The notes under the pieces are model-generated. The model saw only the letters and a program-made list of their open reading frames with translations. It was not told where the DNA came from and did no database searches. The position numbers and the translations under genes were made by a program. A DNA stretch of 64,000 nt from Enterococcus mundtii (GTDB lineage: Bacteria > Bacillota > Bacilli > Lactobacillales > Enterococcaceae), in the NCBI RefSeq assembly GCF_002813755.1, contig NZ_CP018061.1, positions 1,044,001-1,108,000 of the forward strand, given 5' to 3'. Below, piece after piece: positions 37,524 to 45,978 of this stretch. Numbering within the stretch: position 1 is the stretch's first letter; each line of letters begins with the position of its first letter.

Positions 37524-37799
37524 ATGGAAAGAAAATATGGCACGGTCTCAAAAATCAGAACGATCAAACTAGGGGAACGACCACTGATCCGTTTTACTTT
37601 AGGGTCAGAGAATTGCTTGATTGCTAATCATAGTCTTAATTTTATTGCCGATGTCGATGAAGGAATGAAGATATTTGTGAAAGGCTACTATAATAACCGT
37701 AAGCAATTTGTCGTCAAAGACTACACGGTATTAGAAAAACCAAACATTGTTGTCGCTTTTGAAAATAGTCTCTTCCCTAAACAGAAGATCATCAAATGA
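37524..37799 (+). CDS. Small OB-fold-like protein under LexA-type control
   Basis: A 91-aa soluble protein. The pattern of strands (YGTVSKIRTIKLGERPLIRF, then CLIANHSLNFI, DEGMKIFVKGYYNNRKQFVV, KDYTVLEK) resembles an OB-fold nucleic-acid-binding domain, but that is inference from pattern only. ATG 37524 is well spaced from GAGGGGAG; upstream in-frame starts lie inside the promoter. A LexA-type box in the promoter suggests DNA-damage induction, which would fit a repair or single-strand-binding accessory. Family not recognised. Confidence 0.72.
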   Translation: MERKYGTVSKIRTIKLGERPLIRFTLGSENCLIANHSLNFIADVDEGMKIFVKGYYNNRKQFVVKDYTVLEKPNIVVAFENSLFPKQKIIK

Positions 37800-37902
37800 G
37801 AGAACAAAAACAATGTTTGATAGCAATGACGAATGGATTACTCTTATATAGGTAGAAAAAAATGTAAATTGACTCGTTGAACTGCCTTGTTTTTCAAATA
37901 AA

Positions 37903-37935
37903 AACAAAAAAACTCATGGCATAAACCATGAGTTT
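37903..37935 (-). terminator. Terminator after tRNA-Leu
   Basis: AAACTCATGG (37910-37919) pairs perfectly with CCATGAGTTT (37926-37935); on the minus strand T residues follow. Confidence 0.92.
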
Positions 37936-37945
37936 TACTTATTTA

Positions 37946-38028
37946 TGCAGACGATGGGATTTGAACCCACACGAGCTTGCGCTCACAAGACCCTCAATCT
38001 TGCATGTCTGCCGTTCCATCACGTCTGC
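37946..38028 (-). tRNA. tRNA-Leu (GAG)
   Basis: The minus strand folds into a complete class II tRNA: acceptor GCAGACG/CGTCTGC, D-arm ATGGAACGGCAGACAT, anticodon loop TTGAGGG with anticodon GAG, long variable arm GAGC-GCAA-GCTC, T-arm GTGGGTTCAAATCCCAT, discriminator A. The CCA end is not encoded. It is a solitary gene with its own terminator. Confidence 0.95.
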
Positions 38029-38092
38029 AAGAAACAACACTTTAATCATAGCGAGTAACGAAATAGATGTCAAGATATGAAAGAGGAAAATC

Positions 38093-38254
38093 ATGAATAA
38101 ATATGATGGAGAATTTTCCATTTTAGGAATGGTGGCAGGCATGATCATTGGATCAGCATTCGGACAATTGATCATGGGGATATTCTTAGGTGTGATCATT
38201 GGGATCGCTATGGATTGGGCAGCAAATCTTTGGAACGATCGACATGAAAGATAA
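38093..38254 (+). CDS. 53-aa glycine-rich membrane protein
   Basis: A short ORF starting ATG 38093 with GAAAGAGG about eight bases before it. The product has one long hydrophobic segment with a Gly-zipper pattern (GMVAGMIIGSAFGQLIMGIF, then LGVIIGIAMDWAANLW) and a charged tail DRHER. It begins 65 bases from the divergent tRNA-Leu gene. The family is unrecognised; good ribosome site and coherent hydrophobicity make it likely real. Confidence 0.65.
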   Translation: MNKYDGEFSILGMVAGMIIGSAFGQLIMGIFLGVIIGIAMDWAANLWNDRHER

Positions 38255-38388
38255 AAGTAAAAAAAGTTGATTTTCATCTAGGATTTTTTTAAAACGGTGG
38301 CAAAAACCAGATGAATGGAGTATGATATGGAAATAAATAGGTATAATCAGAAATTTCTAACTTTTTTGAAACGAGGGATTGGATCACT

Positions 38389-39606
38389 ATGAGAGAATTT
38401 GAAAAATCCAACAAATTAGAAGGCGTAAGTTACGATGTCCGGGGACCGGTTCTTGAAGAAGCAGAGCGAATGCAAGAAGAGGGCATCAGTATTTTAAAAT
38501 TGAATACGGGAAATCCAGCACCATTTGGATTTGAGGCACCAAATGAAGTGATCCGTGATTTGATCATGAATGCTAGAGATTCAGAAGGCTATTCGGATTC
38601 AAAAGGGATTTTTTCTGCACGAAAAGCGATTGAACAGTATTGTCAATTGAAAAAATTTCCAAATGTGACGATCAATGATATCTATACTGGTAATGGGGTC
38701 AGTGAGCTGATCACGATGTGTATGCAAGGGCTACTGGACAATGGCGATGAAGTATTAGTGCCAATGCCAGATTATCCTTTATGGACAGCTTCTGTTTCTT
38801 TGGCTGGAGGAAAACCAGTTCATTATGTATGCGATGAACAAGCCGAATGGTATCCAGATATTGAGGATATCAAATCCAAAGTTACTAGCCGAACAAAGGC
38901 AATCGTGATCATCAATCCTAATAACCCAACAGGAGCTTTATATCCGAAAGAGTTATTAGAAGAAATCGTGAAAATCGCACGAGAACATCAATTGATCATT
39001 TATTCAGACGAAATCTATGATCGTTTAGTGATGGACGGCTTAGAGCATATCCCGATTGCGACTTTAGCACCTGATCTATTCGTTGTCACATTGAATGGCC
39101 TATCTAAATCACATCGTGTGGCGGGATTCCGTGTCGGCTGGATGGTGTTGAGTGGTGACAAATCAAATGTAAAAGGCTATATCGAAGGGTTGAATATGCT
39201 TTCCTCTATGCGTCTTTGTTCAAATGTCCTGTCACAACAAATCATCCAAACTGCATTAGGTGGCTACCAAAGTGTGGATGAATTGTTATTGCCAGGTGGA
39301 CGGATCTACGAACAAAGAGAATACATCTATAATGCAATCAACGATATCCCTGGATTATCAGCAGTTAAACCGAAAGCAGCATTTTATATCTTTCCAAAAA
39401 TCGATACGAAACGCTTTAATATTACCAATGATGAGCAATTCGTATTAGATTTTCTACACGAGCATAAGATTTTACTGGTTCACGGAGGCGGTTTTAACTG
39501 GCCTGATCCAGACCACTTTCGAATCGTTTACTTACCAAAATTAGACGATCTAAAAGTAACGGCGAAAAAAATGCGTGAATTCCTGACAACCTACCAACAA
39601 AGATAG
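38389..39606 (+). CDS. PLP-dependent aminotransferase, AlaT-like
   Basis: Class I/II aminotransferase of 405 aa. The PLP lysine is in LNGLSKSHRVAGFRVGW; substrate and cofactor motifs are LNTGNPAPFGF, GNGVSELITMCMQ, NPNNPTGALY and the C-terminal RIVYLPK. The closest type I recognise is alanine aminotransferase AlaT (alanine/pyruvate with glutamate/2-oxoglutarate). AspC-like activity is the alternative. The ATG at 38389 follows ACGAGGGATTGG, a weak ribosome site. Confidence 0.9.
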   Translation: MREFEKSNKLEGVSYDVRGPVLEEAERMQEEGISILKLNTGNPAPFGFEAPNEVIRDLIMNARDSEGYSDSKGIFSARKAIEQYCQLKKFPNVTINDIYTGNGVSELITMCMQGLLDNGDEVLVPMPDYPLWTASVSLAGGKPVHYVCDEQAEWYPDIEDIKSKVTSRTKAIVIINPNNPTGALYPKELLEEIVKIAREHQLIIYSDEIYDRLVMDGLEHIPIATLAPDLFVVTLNGLSKSHRVAGFRVGWMVLSGDKSNVKGYIEGLNMLSSMRLCSNVLSQQIIQTALGGYQSVDELLLPGGRIYEQREYIYNAINDIPGLSAVKPKAAFYIFPKIDTKRFNITNDEQFVLDFLHEHKILLVHGGGFNWPDPDHFRIVYLPKLDDLKVTAKKMREFLTTYQQR

Positions 39607-39696
39607 GAAATGTCATATTTTGGCTGTTGTGCGTGTGTATTAAGTAGGTAGTTTTAAGCGCAAGCGAGTAACTGACGGGACAAATCAAGATTTTAT

Positions 39697-39757
39697 GAAG
39701 TAAGTGAATCACTATAAAAATTGGAATCAACGATTCTTATAGGCGTTTGCTTACTTC
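39697..39757 (+). terminator. Long hairpin after aminotransferase gene
   Basis: GAAGTAAG (39697-39704) pairs with CTTACTTC (39750-39757); inner CTATAA/TTATAG and G-U pairs extend it. TTTTT follows ten bases later. It is probably the aminotransferase terminator. Confidence 0.55.
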
Positions 39758-39826
39758 ACTAAATCAACCGTTTTTGTCTGGGGTTTATTCTCACTTAACA
39801 CCTGCAATAACCATTTTCGAGTAATA

Positions 39827-39867
39827 GCCAACGAGTAGTAAAAACGATGTGATTGGCAAGTTTTTTT
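39827..39867 (+). terminator. Hairpin with U tract in non-coding gap
   Basis: GCCAA (39827-39831) pairs with TTGGC (39853-39857) across a larger loop, and seven T residues follow at 39861-39867. No gene lies directly upstream. Confidence 0.45.
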
Positions 39868-39892
39868 ATAAAGTAAATACGACTTCACCTAA

Positions 39893-39921
39893 AAGCCGTC
39901 CGGATACCGAGGCGTTTTTTT
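39893..39921 (+). terminator. GC-rich hairpin with U tract in non-coding gap
   Basis: AGCC-g-TC-c-GG pairs with CC-GA-GGC, with two bulges, then seven T residues. It is the third possible terminator in 225 bases without a gene, which suggests one or more short RNAs. Confidence 0.55.
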
Positions 39922-39964
39922 AATGTCAATTTTTGAAAAATGATTCGTTGCTATTGGACTTTTC

Positions 39965-40025
39965 TTGAAGTTTACAAAGTAGTCAAGTACAATACATGTA
40001 GTCATGCGAATACGCATATTTTTTT
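39965..40025 (+). promoter_or_regulatory. Promoter and leader hairpin of RNPP-type regulator
   Basis: TTGAAG (39965-39970) and TACAAT (39988-39993) are 17 bp apart. Just after the expected start, ATGCG and CGCAT (about 40005-40018) form a small hairpin followed by eight T residues and then the ribosome site. This looks like an intrinsic terminator in the leader. Confidence 0.5.
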
Positions 40026-40041
40026 TGAGAGGGGGATACTT

Positions 40042-40878
40042 ATGGAAGCATTAGTCGATTCCTTTGGTACGATCATCAAAGAAATCCGAAAAGAACAAAA
40101 AATGACTCAACAAATGCTTTCACAAGGCATTTGTTCTCAAAGTGTGCTAAGTAGAATCGAAAATAACGAAGAGTTACCAAATGTATTAGTGATGGCCCAA
40201 ATCTGTCACAGGCTTGGTGTAACGATCGATTATGTAATGAACTTATCCAAGGACAAGATGCGAGCAGCAACTAGACAGTTTGATCTTCTGGACCTTTACT
40301 TTTTAAAAAGAGATTATCGTAAATTAGAACAAGAACTAAAATCAGCGAAGGTGACAGAGAATCTCTATTCAGCTGAGGATTTTCAACGGTATTATTATTA
40401 TTTAGGTGTTTGTGAATTTACATTAAGGAAAAACCTAGTAAAGGCACTTAGTTACTTGAAAGAAGCATTGACTTACTCCAGCCAAAAAGATCGGACACAT
40501 GTCTGTGATATCGAGATCCAATTGATCAGCTGTATTGGTAAAGTCTATGGGGTTGCAGGGAGAAGTACAGAAGCAAGATATTATTTAAGTCGTAGTGTCC
40601 AACTCTTGCATGATACGATCAACGAGCACAACAAAAGCGAATTGACGCAGATTTTTTATAATTATGGTAGTTTTCTATTTCATCAAGGAGAACGCCAAGC
40701 AGCTCTTGAACAAGTGAATCAAGGGATTCGTTGGGCACAAGAAAAAAATAGCTATTATTATTTAAATGATTTATTTATTCTAAAAAGTTTGATCTACAAA
40801 CAGCAAAATGAACTATCAAAAGCATTGTTTTATGAAGAATTAGCTCAAGCAGTAAAAAAGATTGCTAAAAGTATATAA
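40042..40878 (+). CDS. Helix-turn-helix regulator with TPR-like C-terminus (RNPP/Rgg type)
   Basis: A 278-aa regulator. The N-terminal XRE helix-turn-helix is IRKEQKMTQQMLSQGICSQS followed by VLSRIENNEELPN; the rest is helical repeat (YYYYLGVCEFTLRKNLVKAL; ARYYLSRSVQLLHDTI; GSFLFHQGERQAALEQVNQG), as in peptide-sensing RNPP regulators such as PlcR and PrgX. No short pheromone ORF is obvious next to it. ATG 40042 has GAGAGGGGG before it. Its stop overlaps the nagA operator. Confidence 0.85.
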   Translation: MEALVDSFGTIIKEIRKEQKMTQQMLSQGICSQSVLSRIENNEELPNVLVMAQICHRLGVTIDYVMNLSKDKMRAATRQFDLLDLYFLKRDYRKLEQELKSAKVTENLYSAEDFQRYYYYLGVCEFTLRKNLVKALSYLKEALTYSSQKDRTHVCDIEIQLISCIGKVYGVAGRSTEARYYLSRSVQLLHDTINEHNKSELTQIFYNYGSFLFHQGERQAALEQVNQGIRWAQEKNSYYYLNDLFILKSLIYKQQNELSKALFYEELAQAVKKIAKSI

Positions 40879-40923
40879 ATGGTGTAGACCATTCTTGACT
40901 TCTTTCGTAAATAAGAGTAATTT
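40878..40923 (+). promoter_or_regulatory. NagR-like operator and nagA promoter
   Basis: AATGGTGTAGACCATT (40878-40893) is a close match to the GntR-family NagR/DasR operator (TGGTCTAGACCA core). TTGACT (40895-40900) and TAATTT (40918-40923) follow with a 17-bp spacer. The operator abuts the -35, so GlcNAc-6-P-type induction of nagA is likely. Confidence 0.7.
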
Positions 40924-40952
40924 AAAGGTAGATCATCAAAGGAGAGAATAGA

Positions 40953-42101
40953 ATGAGAACTTATATCTATGCTGACAAATTCTTTTTAGCATCTGGTGTG
41001 AAAAACACTGGATATCTTGAAATCACTGATGGGCTTTTTGGCGAATATCTTTCAGAAAAACCAACAGGTGAAGTAACGATCATTGATCAAAGCGGTAAAT
41101 GGATCGCCCCTGGACTTGTAGACACACATATTCATGGGTTTATGAATCACGATGTTATGGATAATGACGCAGAAGGAATCAAAGCCATGTCAGAAGGCTT
41201 ATTATCTTGTGGGGTAACTGCCTTTTTACCTACAACATTAACCTCTAGTAAAGAACGTCTAAAAGATGTGGCAGAGACGATTGGAAAAATGTACCATGAA
41301 GCTCCTGGCGCTAAAATCAAAGGGATCTATTTTGAAGGACCATTCTTTACAGAAGAGCATAAAGGCGCGCAAAACCCAAGTTATTTTGGCGACCCCGATC
41401 TGGCAGTCTTCAATGAATGGCAAGAAGCTTCAGGCGGATTGATCAAAAAAATCGCATTAGCACCAGAACGCGCAGGTGTGGAAGAATTTGTAAAACAAGT
41501 AACAGATGAAGGCGTTGTCGTTGCTTTAGGTCATAGTAATGCAACGATCAATGAAGCACAAGCAGCTGTTGAAGCAGGTGCAAGTGTATTTGTTCATGCG
41601 TTTAACGGGATGCGCGGCTTGAACCATCGTGAGCCAGGTATGGTCGGTGCGTTATTATCATTGGATCACGTATTTTCTGAGTTGATTTGTGACGGTCACC
41701 ATGTCCACCCAAATGCAGCACAGATCCTGATGGAAAAAGCAGGACATGAACATGTGGCTTTGATCACGGATTGCATGATGGCTGGTGGGATGCCTGATGG
41801 TAACTACAATTTAGGTGAGTTCCCAGTAGTCGTAAAAGATGGAACGGCTCGCTTAGAATCTGGAAATCTAGCTGGAAGTATCCTAAGATTAAAAGAAGCA
41901 ATCAAAAATGTCGTAGATTGGGGCTTAGCTACACCAGAACAAGCAATCATGATGGCTACGTACGTTCCTGCAGTTAGCTGTAAGATCGACGATACATGTG
42001 GAAAGATTGCTAAAGGAAGAGATGCTGATTTCATCGTCTTGAATCCTGACATGACCTTAGATGCCACCTATTTAGATGGTGTTGAACGTTATCATGCGTA
42101 A
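40953..42101 (+). CDS. nagA: N-acetylglucosamine-6-phosphate deacetylase
   Basis: Amidohydrolase that converts GlcNAc-6-P to GlcN-6-P in amino-sugar use and wall recycling. Metal motif VDTHIHGF (His59, His61), then IYFEGPFFTEEHKGAQNP, VVALGHSNATINEA, FVHAFNGMRGLNHREPG, HVALITDCMMAGG. Length 382 aa. AAAGGAGAG precedes the ATG. It is monocistronic, with a terminator after it. No nagB is seen in this window. Confidence 0.96.
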   Translation: MRTYIYADKFFLASGVKNTGYLEITDGLFGEYLSEKPTGEVTIIDQSGKWIAPGLVDTHIHGFMNHDVMDNDAEGIKAMSEGLLSCGVTAFLPTTLTSSKERLKDVAETIGKMYHEAPGAKIKGIYFEGPFFTEEHKGAQNPSYFGDPDLAVFNEWQEASGGLIKKIALAPERAGVEEFVKQVTDEGVVVALGHSNATINEAQAAVEAGASVFVHAFNGMRGLNHREPGMVGALLSLDHVFSELICDGHHVHPNAAQILMEKAGHEHVALITDCMMAGGMPDGNYNLGEFPVVVKDGTARLESGNLAGSILRLKEAIKNVVDWGLATPEQAIMMATYVPAVSCKIDDTCGKIAKGRDADFIVLNPDMTLDATYLDGVERYHA

Positions 42102-42114
42102 AAAAGCATAAATG

Positions 42115-42168
42115 AACAGCCAAAAGGAAGAAGCAACTCGTAGCTTTACTCTCTTTTGGCTGTTTTTT
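42115..42168 (+). terminator. Terminator after nagA
   Basis: AACAGCCAAAAG (42115-42126) pairs perfectly with CTTTTGGCTGTT (42153-42164), then a T run. Confidence 0.93.
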
Positions 42169-42182
42169 AGATAAATAGTTGG

Positions 42183-42971
42183 TTATTGGATCAATACTTC
42201 TAAGCGTGTAATAAATTCATTCTGGTCATTGGTTTCATGGAAATCTACGAGATAGAGTTCATAAAATGGACTTTTTAATTCTAATTGATGTGTTTGTGCA
42301 TATTTTTTTATTTCTTGAATGCCTGTGACTTGTTGCTCGTAGGCTCCTTGGTAAGTGTAGGTCAAGTATTTCCCGGATGGTAACGTGGACACCTCGTTGA
42401 TCAAAGAGGCAGTTTCTGGATAGAAATAAAAGACTTGATAGGCAAAAGGATCTGACTCTTCATGTAAGATACTTCCAAATAAATTTTGATTGTTGGCACT
42501 GAGGTGTTTCTCATGCTTTTTATGCAGCTGTTTCAATGCGTAATCGACATCATCGCTATTCGTCATTTCATCGTCTTTGATTACTTGACGTAACGGATGT
42601 TCCATCACGATCGGTTGATTGAATGGAGTATCTTCCACTTCATAGATCAACTGTAAGCGATCATCTAATAAGGAGATTTTTTCTTTTGATTCAGCAATCA
42701 AACGATGCAAGGAGTCTATTTCAAATCGTAAAAGTTTTTTTGTTCGATCAATATTTTTATTATTCAGGTATTCGACAATCTCAGGCAAAGAAACATCAAA
42801 ATATCGCAGATCGCGAATCGTATTTAGTTGTTCTAATTCTTTGTACGAATAATTTCGATAACCGTTATCGTCATAATCTGGTTGGATCAAACCGATTTTT
42901 TCATAGTAACGTAAAGTATGTGGGGTAATATCATATAATTTTGCTAATTCATTGATTTTCAATCGATTCAC
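42183..42971 (-). CDS. MerR-family regulator with effector-binding domain
   Basis: A 262-aa regulator: MerR winged helix at the N-terminus (INELAKLYDITPHTLRYYEK), dimerisation helix to about residue 115, and a C-terminal GyrI-like domain (YLTYTYQGAYEQ; PFYELYLVDFHET) like BmrR and related drug sensors. GGGAGT precedes the start on the minus strand. It is divergent from the P-type ATPase, whose promoter has the MerR-type layout. Confidence 0.88.
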   Translation of the reverse strand: MNRLKINELAKLYDITPHTLRYYEKIGLIQPDYDDNGYRNYSYKELEQLNTIRDLRYFDVSLPEIVEYLNNKNIDRTKKLLRFEIDSLHRLIAESKEKISLLDDRLQLIYEVEDTPFNQPIVMEHPLRQVIKDDEMTNSDDVDYALKQLHKKHEKHLSANNQNLFGSILHEESDPFAYQVFYFYPETASLINEVSTLPSGKYLTYTYQGAYEQQVTGIQEIKKYAQTHQLELKSPFYELYLVDFHETNDQNEFITRLEVLIQ

Positions 42972-43067
42972 TCCCGTTTGATTTTATTTATACTTTATAT
43001 CTGTCCCTCATTTTACTATTAGTTGATTCAAAAAAGCGAGTATTTTTAAATTATTTACACGAAATCC

Positions 43068-43098
43068 TTGACCTTAGAGTTACTCTAACCTGTAAGCT
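43068..43098 (+). promoter_or_regulatory. MerR-type promoter with 19-bp spacer
   Basis: TTGACC (43068-43073) and TAAGCT (43093-43098) are 19 bp apart, the over-long spacing that MerR proteins correct by twisting DNA. The spacer contains a perfect dyad TTAGAGT-T-ACTCTAA at 43074-43088. The promoter faces the P-type ATPase gene, so the adjacent MerR protein is its probable activator. Confidence 0.7.
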
Positions 43099-43133
43099 GA
43101 TTATAGATTAGTCAGTGTTGGAGGAGAAAAAGT

Positions 43134-45725
43134 ATGGAATGGTATAACAAGTCAACGGAAGAAACAATCAAACAAGTTCAAGTCACAGAATATATCACAG
43201 AGAGTGATCGGCTGGAACGTCAACAAAAATATGGAGAAAATAAGATGGAAGAAAAAGATCAAACACCAGAATGGCAAAAATTCTTATCTTATTTCCATGA
43301 TGCGTTGATGTACATCTTATTAGGGGCAGCGATATTGAAAGTAGCAACTGGTGCATTGATGGAAGGTGGCATGATCTTTTTAGTTGTTTTTCTAAATGCG
43401 ATGATCGGGTACTTCCAAGAACGAAAAGCAGCTTCTTCTTTAGATAGTATCAAAGGATTATTGAGTGATAAAGCAGTGATTTTAGAAGATGGTAAAAAAC
43501 GAGAGATCGATCCGGCAGACTTGGTTGTTGGCGATCAAGTCGTCTTGACTGCTGGAGATATCGTACCAGCAGATGTTCGAATCATCGAATCATTCAATTT
43601 ACAAGTGGATGAGGCGATTTTAACAGGAGAAACACATTCTGTCAGCAAAACTGTTGAGAGCTTACCTGAAAATACAGAATTAGCTGAACAAGTAAATATG
43701 GCTTTTTCGGGCACAAAAGTTGAGTCTGGTAATGGATTAGGTGTAGTTGTTGAAGTAGGTTCGAATACTCAAATCGGTAAAATCAGCCATTCTTTATCTA
43801 CTGTTGAGGAACAAGAAACCCCATTATTGAAGAAAATCAAGGAAATGAATACAAGTATATTTAAAGGAATCAGTGCATTGATTTTGTTAATTGCTCTTGT
43901 TTCGTATTTTTATTACGGTATGACATGGGGCTATATTGCTACGGCGATCATTGCTTTGATCGTTTCTTCGATCCCAGAAGGCCTGCCGTCGATTTTAACG
44001 ATCATTTTGTCGATCGGCGTGAATCGAATGGCAAAGAAGAATGCCATCGTAAAAACATTGCCTACAGTAGAAACCTTAGGTGCGATGACGGTTATTTGTT
44101 CAGATAAGACAGGAACATTGACAAAAAATGAAATGTCTTTAGTTCATATAGCGACAATAAATGATTGGTATACGCCTGAAACATTTGCGAAAGTATCGCA
44201 TACAAAAGTTGAAGAATATTTGTTACAAGCGATGCATAATTGTCAAGAAACACAATTAGCAGATGGGGCTTGTCCTGCAACAGGAAATGCAACAGAACTT
44301 GCATTATTACGTTATACAAATACAAAAAAGGCGATAATCCATTCACCTATTGCCAAAATCCCTTTTGATTCAGCGTATAAATACATGGGGACTGTTCATG
44401 AGATCAATGGGAAGAATATCTTGTTCGTAAAAGGTGCACCGGATGTATTGATCGAAAAAGCGGGGCAACAAATGGACGCTAGAGGTATGAGCCAATCGAT
44501 CGATAAAAAACGTTGGCATAAGAAAAATGAGGATTTAGCGAGTCAAGGGCAACGTGTGTTAGCTTTTGCGATGAAAGAAATCGGCGATAAAGACTTATCT
44601 CATGATTCACTAGATGAAGCATTGACGATGATTGGCTTATGCGGCGTGATCGACCCACCAAAAGAGTCAGCGATTGAAGCAGTGAAATCGATGCAACAGG
44701 CAGGAATACGTGTCAAAATGATCACAGGCGATCATCCACTGACAGCGAAAGCCATCGCAAAACAACTAGGATTGCAAAATCATCAAACAGCAATCACAGG
44801 AAAAGAGCTGAATCAACTGTCAGAGCAACAATGGCAACGAGCAGTAAGTGAAAACGATGTATTTGCGCGAACGACACCAGAACACAAATTGGCAATCGTT
44901 TCTTATCTACAAGCGCAAGGTGAAATTGTTGGGATGACCGGTGATGGTGTGAATGATGCACCAGCTTTGAAAAAAGCTGACGTCGGGATTGCTATGGGAA
45001 TCAAAGGGAGCGATGTCAGTAAGCAAGCAGCAGATATGGTTTTAGTCGATGATAATTTTGAGACGATCGCTTATGCAGTCAAAGAAGGACGTCGGATATT
45101 CGACAACTTGAAGAAAACGATTCTCTTTTATTTACCAACATGTTTGGCGCAAGGATTATTGTTACTTTTCTCATTGATCGGAAACTACCCATTACCTTTG
45201 ACGACTGTGCAAATCTTATGGTTGAATCTAGTTGCTTCGATCACCTTGTCCTATGCTTTAGGATTTGAACGGGCAGAAAAACAAGTGATGAGTCGACGAC
45301 CACGACCATTGAATGAACGGATTTTGTCACGATATGCGTTGATGCGCATTTTATATGTAGGGATGATCTTAACGATCTTAGGCTTAACTGCGATGGAATA
45401 TGTCTCAAACGATGCACGTCAGACCGTGTTGATCAATGCAATGGTGTTTGGTCAAGCCTTCTATATGATCAATTGTCGTAGGATTAGCGAATTTAGTTTA
45501 GATAGAGGATTATGGAAAAATACAGCATTGTTTTATTCAATTGGGATCATGATCTTGCTTCAAGCCGCGATGATCTGGTTCCCACCATTACGAATGGCTT
45601 TAGGAACAAACCTACTATCAAGTACGGAAGTCGTCATCAGTCTTTTACCTGGATTACTTTTATTCTTCTTAGTAGAAATTGAAAAATATGTTTTATCAGC
45701 TAGAAGTTACAGGGTAGGTGCTTGA
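43134..45725 (+). CDS. P-type cation-transporting ATPase (type II, Ca2+/PMR1-like)
   Basis: An 863-aa ion pump. Phosphorylation site Asp324 in CSDKTGTLTKNE, transmembrane-4 motif IPEGLP (residues 280-285), actuator TGETHSVSK, hinge MTGDGVNDAPALKKADVGIA, and about ten membrane helices. The C-terminal transmembrane block is that of bacterial Ca2+ or Na+/K+-like pumps. Ca2+ export is the best guess. GGAGGAG precedes the ATG. Confidence 0.9.
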   Translation: MEWYNKSTEETIKQVQVTEYITESDRLERQQKYGENKMEEKDQTPEWQKFLSYFHDALMYILLGAAILKVATGALMEGGMIFLVVFLNAMIGYFQERKAASSLDSIKGLLSDKAVILEDGKKREIDPADLVVGDQVVLTAGDIVPADVRIIESFNLQVDEAILTGETHSVSKTVESLPENTELAEQVNMAFSGTKVESGNGLGVVVEVGSNTQIGKISHSLSTVEEQETPLLKKIKEMNTSIFKGISALILLIALVSYFYYGMTWGYIATAIIALIVSSIPEGLPSILTIILSIGVNRMAKKNAIVKTLPTVETLGAMTVICSDKTGTLTKNEMSLVHIATINDWYTPETFAKVSHTKVEEYLLQAMHNCQETQLADGACPATGNATELALLRYTNTKKAIIHSPIAKIPFDSAYKYMGTVHEINGKNILFVKGAPDVLIEKAGQQMDARGMSQSIDKKRWHKKNEDLASQGQRVLAFAMKEIGDKDLSHDSLDEALTMIGLCGVIDPPKESAIEAVKSMQQAGIRVKMITGDHPLTAKAIAKQLGLQNHQTAITGKELNQLSEQQWQRAVSENDVFARTTPEHKLAIVSYLQAQGEIVGMTGDGVNDAPALKKADVGIAMGIKGSDVSKQAADMVLVDDNFETIAYAVKEGRRIFDNLKKTILFYLPTCLAQGLLLLFSLIGNYPLPLTTVQILWLNLVASITLSYALGFERAEKQVMSRRPRPLNERILSRYALMRILYVGMILTILGLTAMEYVSNDARQTVLINAMVFGQAFYMINCRRISEFSLDRGLWKNTALFYSIGIMILLQAAMIWFPPLRMALGTNLLSSTEVVISLLPGLLLFFLVEIEKYVLSARSYRVGA

Positions 45726-45842
45726 TCATTCATATTATTGAAATGAAACATATAAAGATAGCAAAGTAACTAGGTGCTTTTTATTCACACTAAACCCAAG
45801 TAACATTGGAAGAGACTAGTTTATAAAATAAGTTAGTAAAAA

Positions 45843-45880
45843 CGCCCGAAATGAGAATGATCATTTCGGACGTTTTTTTT
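45843..45880 (+). terminator. Terminator after P-type ATPase
   Basis: CGcCCGAAATGA pairs with TCATTTCGGaCG around six bases and eight T residues follow. Confidence 0.92.
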
Positions 45881-45978
45881 GTACGATATTTTGTTTCATA
45901 AACCTAAACATGCGCGATACGTTTTTTGTTAAATGTTCAAATATAAGCCCCAGTCTGTCATTGTTAATGCGAGCAACC

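Noticed and set aside
37939..38277. 112-aa minus-strand ORF
   Set aside because: It runs through tRNA-Leu and is antisense to the better-supported 53-aa plus-strand ORF.
38255..38388. T-box or amino-acid riboswitch before the aminotransferase gene
   Set aside because: No T-box core, no aptamer-like conserved blocks and no terminator/antiterminator pair can be found in the short leader.
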